A stretch of DNA of 64,000 bases, taken from NCBI RefSeq assembly GCF_963678635.1, contig NC_087063.1, positions 40,004,759-40,068,758 on the forward strand, in the 5' to 3' direction. The DNA comes from Symsagittifera roscoffensis (lineage: Eukaryota; Xenacoelomorpha; Acoela; Convolutidae). The translations under genes were made by a program, and so were the position numbers. Numbering within the stretch: position 1 is the stretch's first letter; each line of letters opens with the position of its first letter. Below are positions 1 to 8,362 of this stretch, piece after piece. The notes under the pieces were generated by a model. It was not told the DNA's origin and made no database searches. It saw only the letters and a list, made by a program, of their open reading frames with translations.

Positions 1-1
1 C

Positions 2-3000
2 TCGAAGTCAACCGAGAGAGGAGAGAGGTCAAGAAGAACACTGAAAAAGCCAAAGTCATATAAAGACGAGTCGGACGGCTGCATTGATACTTGGATAGAG
101 GTGATGAAGTTACACTTTGAGGAAGAGAATCTCTCCAAGAAACAAGAGTGCAGCGCGCTGACGAGCAACTTGGAGGGTACTGCACTAAATTGTGTAATGG
201 CGAAAAGAGCCAATGAGAGGGATAGCGCTCGCAAGATATTCGACATCCTGCTGAATCGTTTCGGCTCTGGAGTACAAGGGCACCAGGCCATGGTGAAGTT
301 CGAGAAGAGGCGTCAGAGAGATGAAGAATCAATAGATAAATTCTTGGACGACCTTGAATTGCTCAGGAGGAGGAGCAACCCGGATGAGAGAATATCCGAA
401 CGAAACTTGGCGATCGCTTCGAAGTTCATGGATGGTGTAAGGAGTGAGGAGTTGAAGACGATGTTGGCCACTCACTTCACCCTGTCGCTTGACCAGGTAC
501 CCACGCCCGACGACTTGCGTATGAAGTCACGCGAGTATTTACTGATAAAACCGAGGGCGCAAAACCGTTACAGCAATTATGGCAACTATAGCGGGACAAA
601 CACTGGTGCGAATTCCAGTTGGTACAAACCTCGCGATGACATGGACAAGAGGAGGTCGTGTGCGAATTGTGGTTCGATGGACCATCACGTTTCTGCGTGT
701 TCTGCATACAAACAGAACATGAAGGCCATAGGCTACTTTCTCGAGGACGCTGACGCGACCGACGAGGATCATGAAGAGTACGTGAGAGGGCTCATCATGA
801 AATATGGTCCGAGGTGTTTCTTCTGTAATTTGGAGGGACACTTCAAGTCGGATTGTACTCAATTTTGGGACGCAGTAGCGGACGCGAAACATCCCCGCCA
901 TGAAGAGGCGCTTTCGGGTGTCAAGGCCAGTCGAGCACGTCTGATGAACGAGGCTGAATCTCGGAGAAAGGAGACGACACCGAGCACTTTCACGACTAAA
1001 AAGGTTAAGACATGGCCTGACGAGGGGGTAGCCTCGAACCTCGAAACAGAGTCGTCTAGCCCACTCAAGGTGGATTACGGCTTGGCGGCAAGGACAGCTC
1101 TGCAGAATGTCAAACAAGACCTAGCCACGAAAGAAGTGGAGCAATGGGTAAGGTCAGAGCTGGAGAGCACAGATCTTCGGGAAAGTCTTAATGTCCTGAG
1201 TAAGACGACAAGAGCAGAGGACGAAAAAGAGCCCAAGAAACAGGGACTAAAACTGAACGTTATATCTGGCAAGACTTTCGGCATGACGAAGGCAGGGACC
1301 AAAATAATGTCTATCATCTCAGTCGCAGGGCACCAGGTGGTCAAGAACCTGAGCGAGCCATCCGAAATTACACTAGTCCACCTGGACATCTATGCAGACT
1401 ATCTGAAACAGAAGGATCCCAAACTAGACTCCAGGGCAGTGCGAGCGCTGCTCACAACGGGAGGTCCGAGGCTGATGAAAGTGGACGGACATTATATCGA
1501 TGTCCATGGCCCTTACCCGATTCTGATGAATGTGGATGGCATCAATATCTACACGAAAGCTCACATAACTGATGCGAACGATCAGGTTGGCCGGATATAC
1601 ATTGGTCAAGAGGAGCTGAAGGTCAGACGAATCGGACACAACGCGATGCTCGAGCAAGATGCTGTGCATATTGGTTGCGAGGCAGATCTGGCCGCACACG
1701 TTCTGGACGTGCAAGGCAGACAGCTTTCAGTAAAGGGACTGCTAGACACGGGAGCAGTAGTCAGTGTCATGCCAGTCAAAACTTGGACCGACATGGGTTT
1801 TGAGAGGTCGGATCTCATACCGACAAACATCAGGTTGGCAGCTGCCAATCAGGGAGCGATCTATGTCACCGGGCGAACCCCGATCATCTCACTGCAGCTC
1901 GGAGGGAGACATCTTTGGATGAGCTTCCTAGTAGTAGAGAATTTGGACGAATCCGACCAGTTCATCCTAGGGAGGGATTTCGTTCGCAACTTTGACGTCA
2001 CGATTGATCTCAATGACGGATTGATTAGGATCAGGGATCCTGAAAGAAAGTATGAGAAAAGACCCCTTAATAAGATCTTAATTAATCAGGCCAAGGTGCC
2101 GATTTTTCTGGATCGAAAAGTTAGATTAAAACCGAACCAAGCCGTAATAGCAACGTTTAGGATGAGGAACTTGAATGAACTCAGCAATGACAGACAGGTG
2201 TGTCTGGTACCAAATCCAAACAGTAAAAGCTCGGCTATTTTAGGAAGAAGCTTCTCGCTCACTCAGAGCGGACTGTGTGTGAGTGTGTTATTGAACACAG
2301 AGGCAACAACAGTGACAATACAGAGGGGAAAGAAACTTGGCTACGCTTTGCCTCTGAACACAGACTTTCTGAGTGTGGAGAACTTGAAGAAGTTTGATGT
2401 AACTAAGTGTCCATTACATGCGAACCAAGAATGTATAATGAAAAGAGTAATTGAATTGAAATCTTCTAGGAAATTGTTTTCAATGAAGTCGGAAACAGAT
2501 GATGGGCTGTCTAGTTGTTCCAACTTTCCTGAGAGACCGACGGAAGCAGAGTTAGCAGCGAATAGGCCTGTCCTACCTGAGATAGAGCATCTGAAGGGTA
2601 AAATATCCGACAAGGAACTAGATTCGCTCAGGGCGGTGCTAAATCGGAACGCAGACGTTTTTTCGAAACATAAGGCCGACATAGGTTGTTGCAATTTTGT
2701 AGAGCACGAGATTGAGATAGAAGAGGGCTCGGTACCTCATAGGGAAGGGGCGAGAAGAATGACCCCAAACAAGTCAGAAGCGTGTAGGAAGGAAATCGAG
2801 ATGTTAATGGAGTACGACATGATCGAGCCGTCGAAGTCCCCATGGGCTTGTGGCGTGGTCATGGCAAAAAAGAAAGGGGGACAACTCAGATTTTGTTGCG
2901 ATTTCCGTTATCTGAACGCAGTGACTATAAAGGACGCATATCCGATTCCCCGCATCGATGAGAGCCTATCCAAGCTGGGAGACGCCAAGTTCTTCACAAC

Positions 3001-6000
3001 GTTGGATTTGGGCTCAGCATTCTGGCAAGTGCCGCTCAGAAAGCAAGATCGAGAGAAAACAGGTTTCGCTTGTGAGCTGGGACTGTTCCAGTGGAAGAGG
3101 ATGCCATTCGGATTGTGCAACGCGACAGCCACATTCCAGCGACTGATGGCTCAGGCACTCACGAGCGTTACTAAGAAGTATGGGAATCTCATCATGTGTT
3201 ATGTCGATGATGTAGTGATCGCGACACCAACCTTGGAAGACCACATCGAAAGGTTGGAAGAGGTGTTTTCTTGCATGAAGCAGGCGGGTCTGAAATGCAA
3301 ACCCTCTAAGTGCGAAATCCTCAAAGATTCCATAAAGTATCTGGGCCGCCTGGTTGACAAACATGGAGTGAGACCAGATCCCGAAGCGGTTGAAGCGGTG
3401 CTGACCTGGAAGGCACCTAAAACAGATACACAGTTGATGAGTTTTCTGGGATTCGCCAATTATTATCGCGAGTTCATCAAGGGGTATGCTGACAAAATAT
3501 ACCCCATGCAGAAGTTGATGAGAAATAAGGGCAAAAAGTTCACCTGGACTGATGAGGCACAAGTCTCATTTGAAAACATCAAACGCGAACTTTGCGAGGC
3601 ACCGGTCCTCGGCATGCCAACGGAGAAGGGGATGTTCGTGCTGGACACGGATGCATCAGTGGTTGCGATATCAGGCATACTTCACCAAGAGCAGGAGTGG
3701 AACGGGAGAACGGTTCTTCGTCCGATAGCTTATGGAAGTAAAGTCCTGAGTGACACTGAGATGAAGTACGGCGCACCAAAAGCGGAGATGTTTGCTGTGA
3801 TCACGTTTGTGGAAAAGTACAGGGCCTACTTGGGGAGTGCTCCCTTCAAGTTGCGTGTGGACAATCGTGCCCTTGCCTGGCTGAAAACCTATTCGATGGA
3901 CCAGAGCTACATTGGTCGTTGGATCGTGCGCTTGGATGGATACCACATGATCATAGAGCACCGTACCCGTGACAAGCACCAGAACGCAGATAGCCTCAGC
4001 AAAAAGACAGAATTTTATGAGCGCCTCGAAGAGAAGCAAGCTAACCAATCAGAGATCAAAGACGGGTTTTCCTTTCTGGACAAAGAAACCTATGATGAGC
4101 TGCCACTTACTAGGTGGTTAGACAAATCAGGACATCCTATACCTGGACACCCTGACCTTCCAGTGGAGACGGCTGCGGAGATAAAGCTTTTAGCCAGAGG
4201 CGAACCCGTTCCGTTGGATCTGCTAGTCCGATCCAACTTGGTACAGCAAGAACTGACCAGGCTGGGTATAAACAGCATCGCTTTATTGAATAAGACGGTG
4301 AACGTGGCGCCGGACGTCATGGGAAAACTCCGTGACTTGTTGGATAGGGAAGTGGATAGGCATGATCGTGAATGGAGGGAAACCATGCAGAGGTTGACTG
4401 TCACCGAGAGAACAGAGAAGAGGCCAGTGTCCATTCGCAGCCGAGGCGTTGAACGGGATTGCAGGTCGATCGTCAATCAACTGGTGACCTCGATGCCGAA
4501 AGAAGTATTGTTGAGAACTTCGTTCACTGAATATGGAACATCGAATCAAAACCAAGCTACTGAGGAAGTCAGGATCAAGTCGAAATCTAGCTTCACGAGG
4601 AGAGTGCACTTCACGGATGCAAAAGAGGAATACGAGCCAAGCCCAGATTGTTCGTCCCTGGACGAGACAATGTCCGGGGAGTCTGACACCTTCGATCCAG
4701 TCAAGGACGACTTGTCTGAGAAGTCAAACGCCTTTGAGCCCGTGCAGGACAACTTGTCCGGGGAGAGGTTGACTAGACTACCTAGGGACAGAATTTTGTC
4801 CGGGGAGGCGGGTTCAAGGCGACCGATGGACAGAGTTTTGTCCGGGGAGTCGAGAAACATCTCAAACAACTTGGAATATGATGTTGGAGAATCGGTCGGC
4901 TCAAGTGTTGAGTCGGGACCCCAGTCCGGGGACAACACGTCTGAAACAACTTCCAATTCCGACATGTCAGAGATTGCGATCCACTCCTTATTGGTAGACT
5001 GGAAGCAGCGTGGGCTGGACCGGGAAATACATCAGGATCCAGACAGGGACAGATACACCTCAGATGAAGAGGGCACTGTGGTAGACAATGCCGCAGACGA
5101 GCTCGAACTGATAGCAGTTTCAAAACGCCCAACCAGATTGCTGCCACATGGTACGGTCGTCCGTACCAATCTGGAACCATCTGTGCAAGAAGCGACGCCT
5201 TTGAAAAAGATATGGTGTGTCAAGTTGATGGACGATGCTCATGCTCCGGAGATAATGAGTGGGCAAATGAACGTGGTGAAGACGTATTTGAAAGCCAGGT
5301 ACAGGCTGTCGGATCTCCTGAGGGCTCAACGAAATGATAGAATGACGAGCAGTCTGAAAAGATGGATCGAGAATGGAGCACCTGACAAGGGAGACTTGGA
5401 AGAAGACAGCTACAAAATCCTGAAGCAGTTTTACCTGAAGAGAAAAGACTTGTTATACCTGAATAAGGACGGAATCGTAGCCTGTAAGCGCAAGGAGGAG
5501 GACAAGGTCCTTTATAAATACAACTCAATAGTGTTACCACAGTTGTACCAGACTGAGTTGCTCTTTCGCTCACATGATCAGATGGGACATCAAGGCGTGG
5601 ACAAAGTGTATAACAGGATACAAAAACGATTCGAATGGCCGGGGTTGAAGAAGGCTTGTGAGAAATGGATAGCCGCATGCCTGTCTTGTCAACAGGCAAA
5701 GGATCCCAGGAAACTAAGGTTCCCCCTACAGTCAATAGAATCGTCAGGTTTCAACGAAGTGGTGCAAATTGATCACCAGAAAATCTGCATGACAGCAACG
5801 GGCTATAATCAGGTGCTGGTAATGATCGACCATTTTACGAAGTATGCGGAGGCGGCACCCTGCATGACAGCATCGGCAGAAGAAACGTGCGATCATTTGA
5901 TAAACGTGTGGATAGCAAGGCATGGCTGCCCCATCACGTTCCAATCTGACAATGGCAAAGCATTCGTAGGTGATCTCACGAAAGAGTTAATGAAAAGGTC

Positions 6001-7921
6001 GCAGGTAGCGCAGGCCCACTCGACCACTTATCACCCGCAAACGAATGGCCTAGTCGAGAGGCAGAATCGCACACTGGTATCCATGTTGAGAGTCTACTGC
6101 TCACGCTACATGGATGACTGGGACAAGCACTTACCGCAAGTGATGGGTGCTTACAACAGCACGGAGCATTCCACCACGGGAATAAGTCCGCATATGATGC
6201 TGACGGGTCATGAAAAAGCACTCCCGTTAACGTTCTTCTACCCTGAATATGAAGGGAAGAGGACAGCACCGCAAACGTACGTGCGGGACGTTATTAGAAG
6301 ACAACAGGACCTCAATGACTTATGCAGGAGGAATACGCAACAGGCGCAAATTAGACAAAAAAGGAGGTTTGATAAAAGAACAGCCGATGCAAAAGCCTAC
6401 TCAGTTGGCGATTATGTCTGGGTGTTCCAGGAAGTGGTTCCACCAAAAGGAACCAAGAAACTATTAAAGAAATGGCGTGGTCCATTTCAAATAACAGAGG
6501 TGCATCAAGGAGGTCGTTTTTATCGGCTGAGCACCGGAAGAGCGGCTCATTACGAGAATATCAAACCACACAACGCCTCGTCCGAGGATTGGTGCATCCC
6601 AGCGGACATGCAAGAGGGAGACTATTTAATAGTGGATCCTGCTTGTGAAGTGAATGAAAGGGGTACTCGCGACAAGAACGACGGCAATGAGATGGTGGAC
6701 AATTGTGATCTACCACTGGATCTCGAGTTGACTGAGCGAGTAGAGGTGGACGATGAAACTCTACCCTATGCCGAAGAAGACTGGGATTGCCCGGAACAAA
6801 CCGAAATTGACAAAGGAATACAGCCTGATTTTCCGCTCACTATGGAGACACGCCAAAGTAAGAGGGGAAAAAACCAGAAGAAATACAATCCGTATGGCGA
6901 GGACTTCGTTGTAGACCGGATAGTAGTGAGTGATGTCATAGACTCGCTGGTGGGGCTGGACGAAGTAGCGATGCTAGAAGAAATCGACCTTGTGAACGAT
7001 ATGGATCAAGATTGGATCGACGATCGATCAGAACCGGAAGTGGAGTTCGAACCAGAAGCGGAACAGACACATGAGCAAGAACTAACAAACTTGCGCGTGC
7101 TCGAATGGCTCCACGATCTGCCGACAGATCCAAAAGAGACGATCCTGACGATTCAGGACGTCGACAGAGACGGCGTCAAATACATCAGTCATGACAATAC
7201 CGAGTCCAACTGGGTCGCCCCAGATGGTCCTCTACGTGTTCCACAATCCAACCTCGGTCTCCTAGACTTTGGGCGATCGACGGGGACGTCGATGGATATT
7301 TTTGTCCGGGGAGTGGGGGTAGGACTCACCCACACCGAAAATCTCATAATAAAAAAATTGAAATCGGCAAGGGAAACCGGAGAACTAGAGACAGAGGGCG
7401 AGAATGCTAAGAAACCACCTTTTGGACGAATCTTTGAATCGTATTTTGATCTCCCGAACCACTATTCGAACAATATCGTTATAACGGACAGCGATTTCAT
7501 ACTCACGGAACGCACGTGCGCCATAGCGATAACTGCGGACGTAAGCTTCAAAACAGCACTAGCGGCCGACTTTAAAAGAGAGTACAAGAATATCGAGTTT
7601 TTGTGGAAACAGAGGCCGGGTGTAGGAGGAATGATAGCGTTGCCCCCTGTTGCATCACAGATACCAGGGAAATATTTGTGTTTTTTGATTACGAAAGCTA
7701 CTGATAGGCAACACGTGAATCCGGAGAGCTTGGTATTGGCCTTGACTCGACTTAGGGATTTCCTGGTTGAGAGAGGTGTGACCTCTCTCTCGTTGCCAGT
7801 TTATGATCCCAATAGGGGAAAGCTACATCCGAGAGAGTTGTATGCTCTTGTGCATGTGATATTTTCAGAGACTGACATAGAGGTTTACTTACATAAAAAA
7901 TACTATCTGAGCATATGCTAA
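2..7921 (+). CDS. Gag-Pol polyprotein with C-terminal macro-like domain (5'-partial)
   Basis: Retroelement polyprotein, open in frame from base 2, so the true start lies left of the window; the GTG at 101 is not a convincing start. In order: Gag capsid-like region (to about 540); two CCHC zinc knuckles of the form CX2CX4HX4C (659-700 and 815-856); an aspartic protease with DTGA (Asp codon at 1745); RT with catalytic Asp in LDLGSAF (3005) and YVDD (3200-3211); RNase H with DTDAS (3644); a spacer of roughly 500 residues with SGE repeats; integrase with an HHCC finger (about 5570-5695), D,D35E residues (codons 5771, 5948, 6056) and a GPF/Y module (about 6473-6570). An acidic linker and a macro-like domain (about 7460-7918) follow. 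Gag and Pol are one frame with no frameshift. All catalytic residues checked are present. The gap to the next ORF is 441 bases. Confidence 0.95.
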   Translation, partial: SKSTERGERSRRTLKKPKSYKDESDGCIDTWIEVMKLHFEEENLSKKQECSALTSNLEGTALNCVMAKRANERDSARKIFDILLNRFGSGVQGHQAMVKFEKRRQRDEESIDKFLDDLELLRRRSNPDERISERNLAIASKFMDGVRSEELKTMLATHFTLSLDQVPTPDDLRMKSREYLLIKPRAQNRYSNYGNYSGTNTGANSSWYKPRDDMDKRRSCANCGSMDHHVSACSAYKQNMKAIGYFLEDADATDEDHEEYVRGLIMKYGPRCFFCNLEGHFKSDCTQFWDAVADAKHPRHEEALSGVKASRARLMNEAESRRKETTPSTFTTKKVKTWPDEGVASNLETESSSPLKVDYGLAARTALQNVKQDLATKEVEQWVRSELESTDLRESLNVLSKTTRAEDEKEPKKQGLKLNVISGKTFGMTKAGTKIMSIISVAGHQVVKNLSEPSEITLVHLDIYADYLKQKDPKLDSRAVRALLTTGGPRLMKVDGHYIDVHGPYPILMNVDGINIYTKAHITDANDQVGRIYIGQEELKVRRIGHNAMLEQDAVHIGCEADLAAHVLDVQGRQLSVKGLLDTGAVVSVMPVKTWTDMGFERSDLIPTNIRLAAANQGAIYVTGRTPIISLQLGGRHLWMSFLVVENLDESDQFILGRDFVRNFDVTIDLNDGLIRIRDPERKYEKRPLNKILINQAKVPIFLDRKVRLKPNQAVIATFRMRNLNELSNDRQVCLVPNPNSKSSAILGRSFSLTQSGLCVSVLLNTEATTVTIQRGKKLGYALPLNTDFLSVENLKKFDVTKCPLHANQECIMKRVIELKSSRKLFSMKSETDDGLSSCSNFPERPTEAELAANRPVLPEIEHLKGKISDKELDSLRAVLNRNADVFSKHKADIGCCNFVEHEIEIEEGSVPHREGARRMTPNKSEACRKEIEMLMEYDMIEPSKSPWACGVVMAKKKGGQLRFCCDFRYLNAVTIKDAYPIPRIDESLSKLGDAKFFTTLDLGSAFWQVPLRKQDREKTGFACELGLFQWKRMPFGLCNATATFQRLMAQALTSVTKKYGNLIMCYVDDVVIATPTLEDHIERLEEVFSCMKQAGLKCKPSKCEILKDSIKYLGRLVDKHGVRPDPEAVEAVLTWKAPKTDTQLMSFLGFANYYREFIKGYADKIYPMQKLMRNKGKKFTWTDEAQVSFENIKRELCEAPVLGMPTEKGMFVLDTDASVVAISGILHQEQEWNGRTVLRPIAYGSKVLSDTEMKYGAPKAEMFAVITFVEKYRAYLGSAPFKLRVDNRALAWLKTYSMDQSYIGRWIVRLDGYHMIIEHRTRDKHQNADSLSKKTEFYERLEEKQANQSEIKDGFSFLDKETYDELPLTRWLDKSGHPIPGHPDLPVETAAEIKLLARGEPVPLDLLVRSNLVQQELTRLGINSIALLNKTVNVAPDVMGKLRDLLDREVDRHDREWRETMQRLTVTERTEKRPVSIRSRGVERDCRSIVNQLVTSMPKEVLLRTSFTEYGTSNQNQATEEVRIKSKSSFTRRVHFTDAKEEYEPSPDCSSLDETMSGESDTFDPVKDDLSEKSNAFEPVQDNLSGERLTRLPRDRILSGEAGSRRPMDRVLSGESRNISNNLEYDVGESVGSSVESGPQSGDNTSETTSNSDMSEIAIHSLLVDWKQRGLDREIHQDPDRDRYTSDEEGTVVDNAADELELIAVSKRPTRLLPHGTVVRTNLEPSVQEATPLKKIWCVKLMDDAHAPEIMSGQMNVVKTYLKARYRLSDLLRAQRNDRMTSSLKRWIENGAPDKGDLEEDSYKILKQFYLKRKDLLYLNKDGIVACKRKEEDKVLYKYNSIVLPQLYQTELLFRSHDQMGHQGVDKVYNRIQKRFEWPGLKKACEKWIAACLSCQQAKDPRKLRFPLQSIESSGFNEVVQIDHQKICMTATGYNQVLVMIDHFTKYAEAAPCMTASAEETCDHLINVWIARHGCPITFQSDNGKAFVGDLTKELMKRSQVAQAHSTTYHPQTNGLVERQNRTLVSMLRVYCSRYMDDWDKHLPQVMGAYNSTEHSTTGISPHMMLTGHEKALPLTFFYPEYEGKRTAPQTYVRDVIRRQQDLNDLCRRNTQQAQIRQKRRFDKRTADAKAYSVGDYVWVFQEVVPPKGTKKLLKKWRGPFQITEVHQGGRFYRLSTGRAAHYENIKPHNASSEDWCIPADMQEGDYLIVDPACEVNERGTRDKNDGNEMVDNCDLPLDLELTERVEVDDETLPYAEEDWDCPEQTEIDKGIQPDFPLTMETRQSKRGKNQKKYNPYGEDFVVDRIVVSDVIDSLVGLDEVAMLEEIDLVNDMDQDWIDDRSEPEVEFEPEAEQTHEQELTNLRVLEWLHDLPTDPKETILTIQDVDRDGVKYISHDNTESNWVAPDGPLRVPQSNLGLLDFGRSTGTSMDIFVRGVGVGLTHTENLIIKKLKSARETGELETEGENAKKPPFGRIFESYFDLPNHYSNNIVITDSDFILTERTCAIAITADVSFKTALAADFKREYKNIEFLWKQRPGVGGMIALPPVASQIPGKYLCFLITKATDRQHVNPESLVLALTRLRDFLVERGVTSLSLPVYDPNRGKLHPRELYALVHVIFSETDIEVYLHKKYYLSIC
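4670..4935 (+). repeat. SGE repeat tract built on the nucleotide motif TTGTCCGGGGAG
   Basis: Within the spacer between RNase H and integrase the exact 12-mer TTGTCCGGGGAG occurs at 4754, 4796 and 4838, with near copies at 4670 and 4922. Here it encodes Leu-Ser-Gly-Glu, often preceded by Asp-Arg-Ile/Val. The same 12-mer recurs at 7302 in another reading frame and at 17963 in the non-coding 3' region, so the conservation may be at the nucleic-acid level. Confidence 0.75.
7460..7918 (+). other. OARD1/TARG1-like macro domain at the C-terminus of Gag-Pol
   Basis: The last roughly 150 residues resemble the ADP-ribose-binding macro domain of OARD1/TARG1. The matches I recognise are FLITK (the Lys, codon at 7694, aligns with the catalytic Lys84 of human TARG1), a run GVTSLSLP matching GVT-LS-P, and a C-terminal F-x-x-TDI-x-V strand, in the right order and spacing. 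The glycine-rich loop that normally holds the ribose-phosphate is replaced, and the position of TARG1 Asp125 is Gly. The fold is therefore probably kept while ester hydrolysis may be lost. Recognition is by eye, not by profile search. Alternative: a general alpha/beta domain with chance similarity, which I think less likely. Confidence 0.7.
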
Positions 7922-8095
7922 GAATTGCGCTCGGCGATAAGTGGTTTTTATTAAGTTGCTCGATAAGAATTAGAGTCAAGTTTTAGATTAGGTTAGGTCT
8001 TAGGTACAGTATTAGGGATTAGGTTTTTATGTGATGTTTATGTGATGTTCATGTTATGTTATTGTGATGTTATGTTTTATGTTAGTGTCATAAAA

Positions 8096-8115
8096 GACCT
8101 GGGGCACCCCAGGTC
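8096..8115 (+). promoter_or_regulatory. Perfect 9-bp hairpin in the intercistronic gap
   Basis: GACCTGGGG and CCCCAGGTC form a perfect inverted repeat around a two-base centre (CA). It lies 175 bases after the Gag-Pol stop and 247 bases before the ORF2 ATG. With the second hairpin at 8158 it may be an RNA element for ORF2 expression or genome packaging. The structure is seen directly; the function is inference. Confidence 0.6.
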
Positions 8116-8157
8116 ATCAAGGTGACAGCGTACATTCATGCTACTCTGACGAAAGTA

Positions 8158-8176
8158 AAGGTGGACGATCCACCTT
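8158..8176 (+). promoter_or_regulatory. Second perfect hairpin (8-bp stem) in the intercistronic gap
   Basis: AAGGTGGA and TCCACCTT pair around the triloop CGA. The bases that follow (TTTTAAATCAGAA, then a GAAAA run and an ATGGAGAG-like end) resemble those after the hairpin at 17668-17682 downstream of ORF2. The two gaps may therefore carry a repeated cis element. Confidence 0.55.
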
Positions 8177-8276
8177 GGTGCTAAAATTTTAAATCAGAAT
8201 TGAAAAAGAGAATTTCAATGGAGAGTTTTAGAGAATTGATTGATGTTGCATCTTAAAATGATGGTTCTAAGTCGCG

Positions 8277-8289
8277 ACCTGTCTTTTAG
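8277..8289 (+). promoter_or_regulatory. Candidate splice acceptor ahead of ORF2
   Basis: The stretch ACCTGTCTTTTAG is a pyrimidine-rich tract ending in AG, 73 bases before the ORF2 ATG. Gypsy-type elements with a third ORF commonly express it from a spliced subgenomic RNA, so this is a plausible acceptor; the donor would lie in the unseen leader or in Gag. No direct evidence of splicing is available. Confidence 0.35.
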
Positions 8290-8362
8290 ATCTTGATTGA
8301 TCGGAAATTGTTTACTGACACTGAATCAGAAGAGATTACAAGAAGAATCAACACGAAAAGAA

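Noticed and set aside
101..103. GTG as the start of Gag-Pol
   Set aside because: The frame is open back to base 2, and GTG starts are not expected in a metazoan; the real start lies outside the window.
539..1117. Long minus-strand open frame inside Gag
   Set aside because: It is a shadow of the intact plus-strand gene in G+C-richer DNA and shows no family similarity. The same applies to other antisense frames up to 17381.
8297..8362. N-terminal extension of the second ORF from TTG
   Set aside because: TTG is an unlikely start; the first in-frame ATG is at 8363 and a possible splice acceptor lies just upstream of both.
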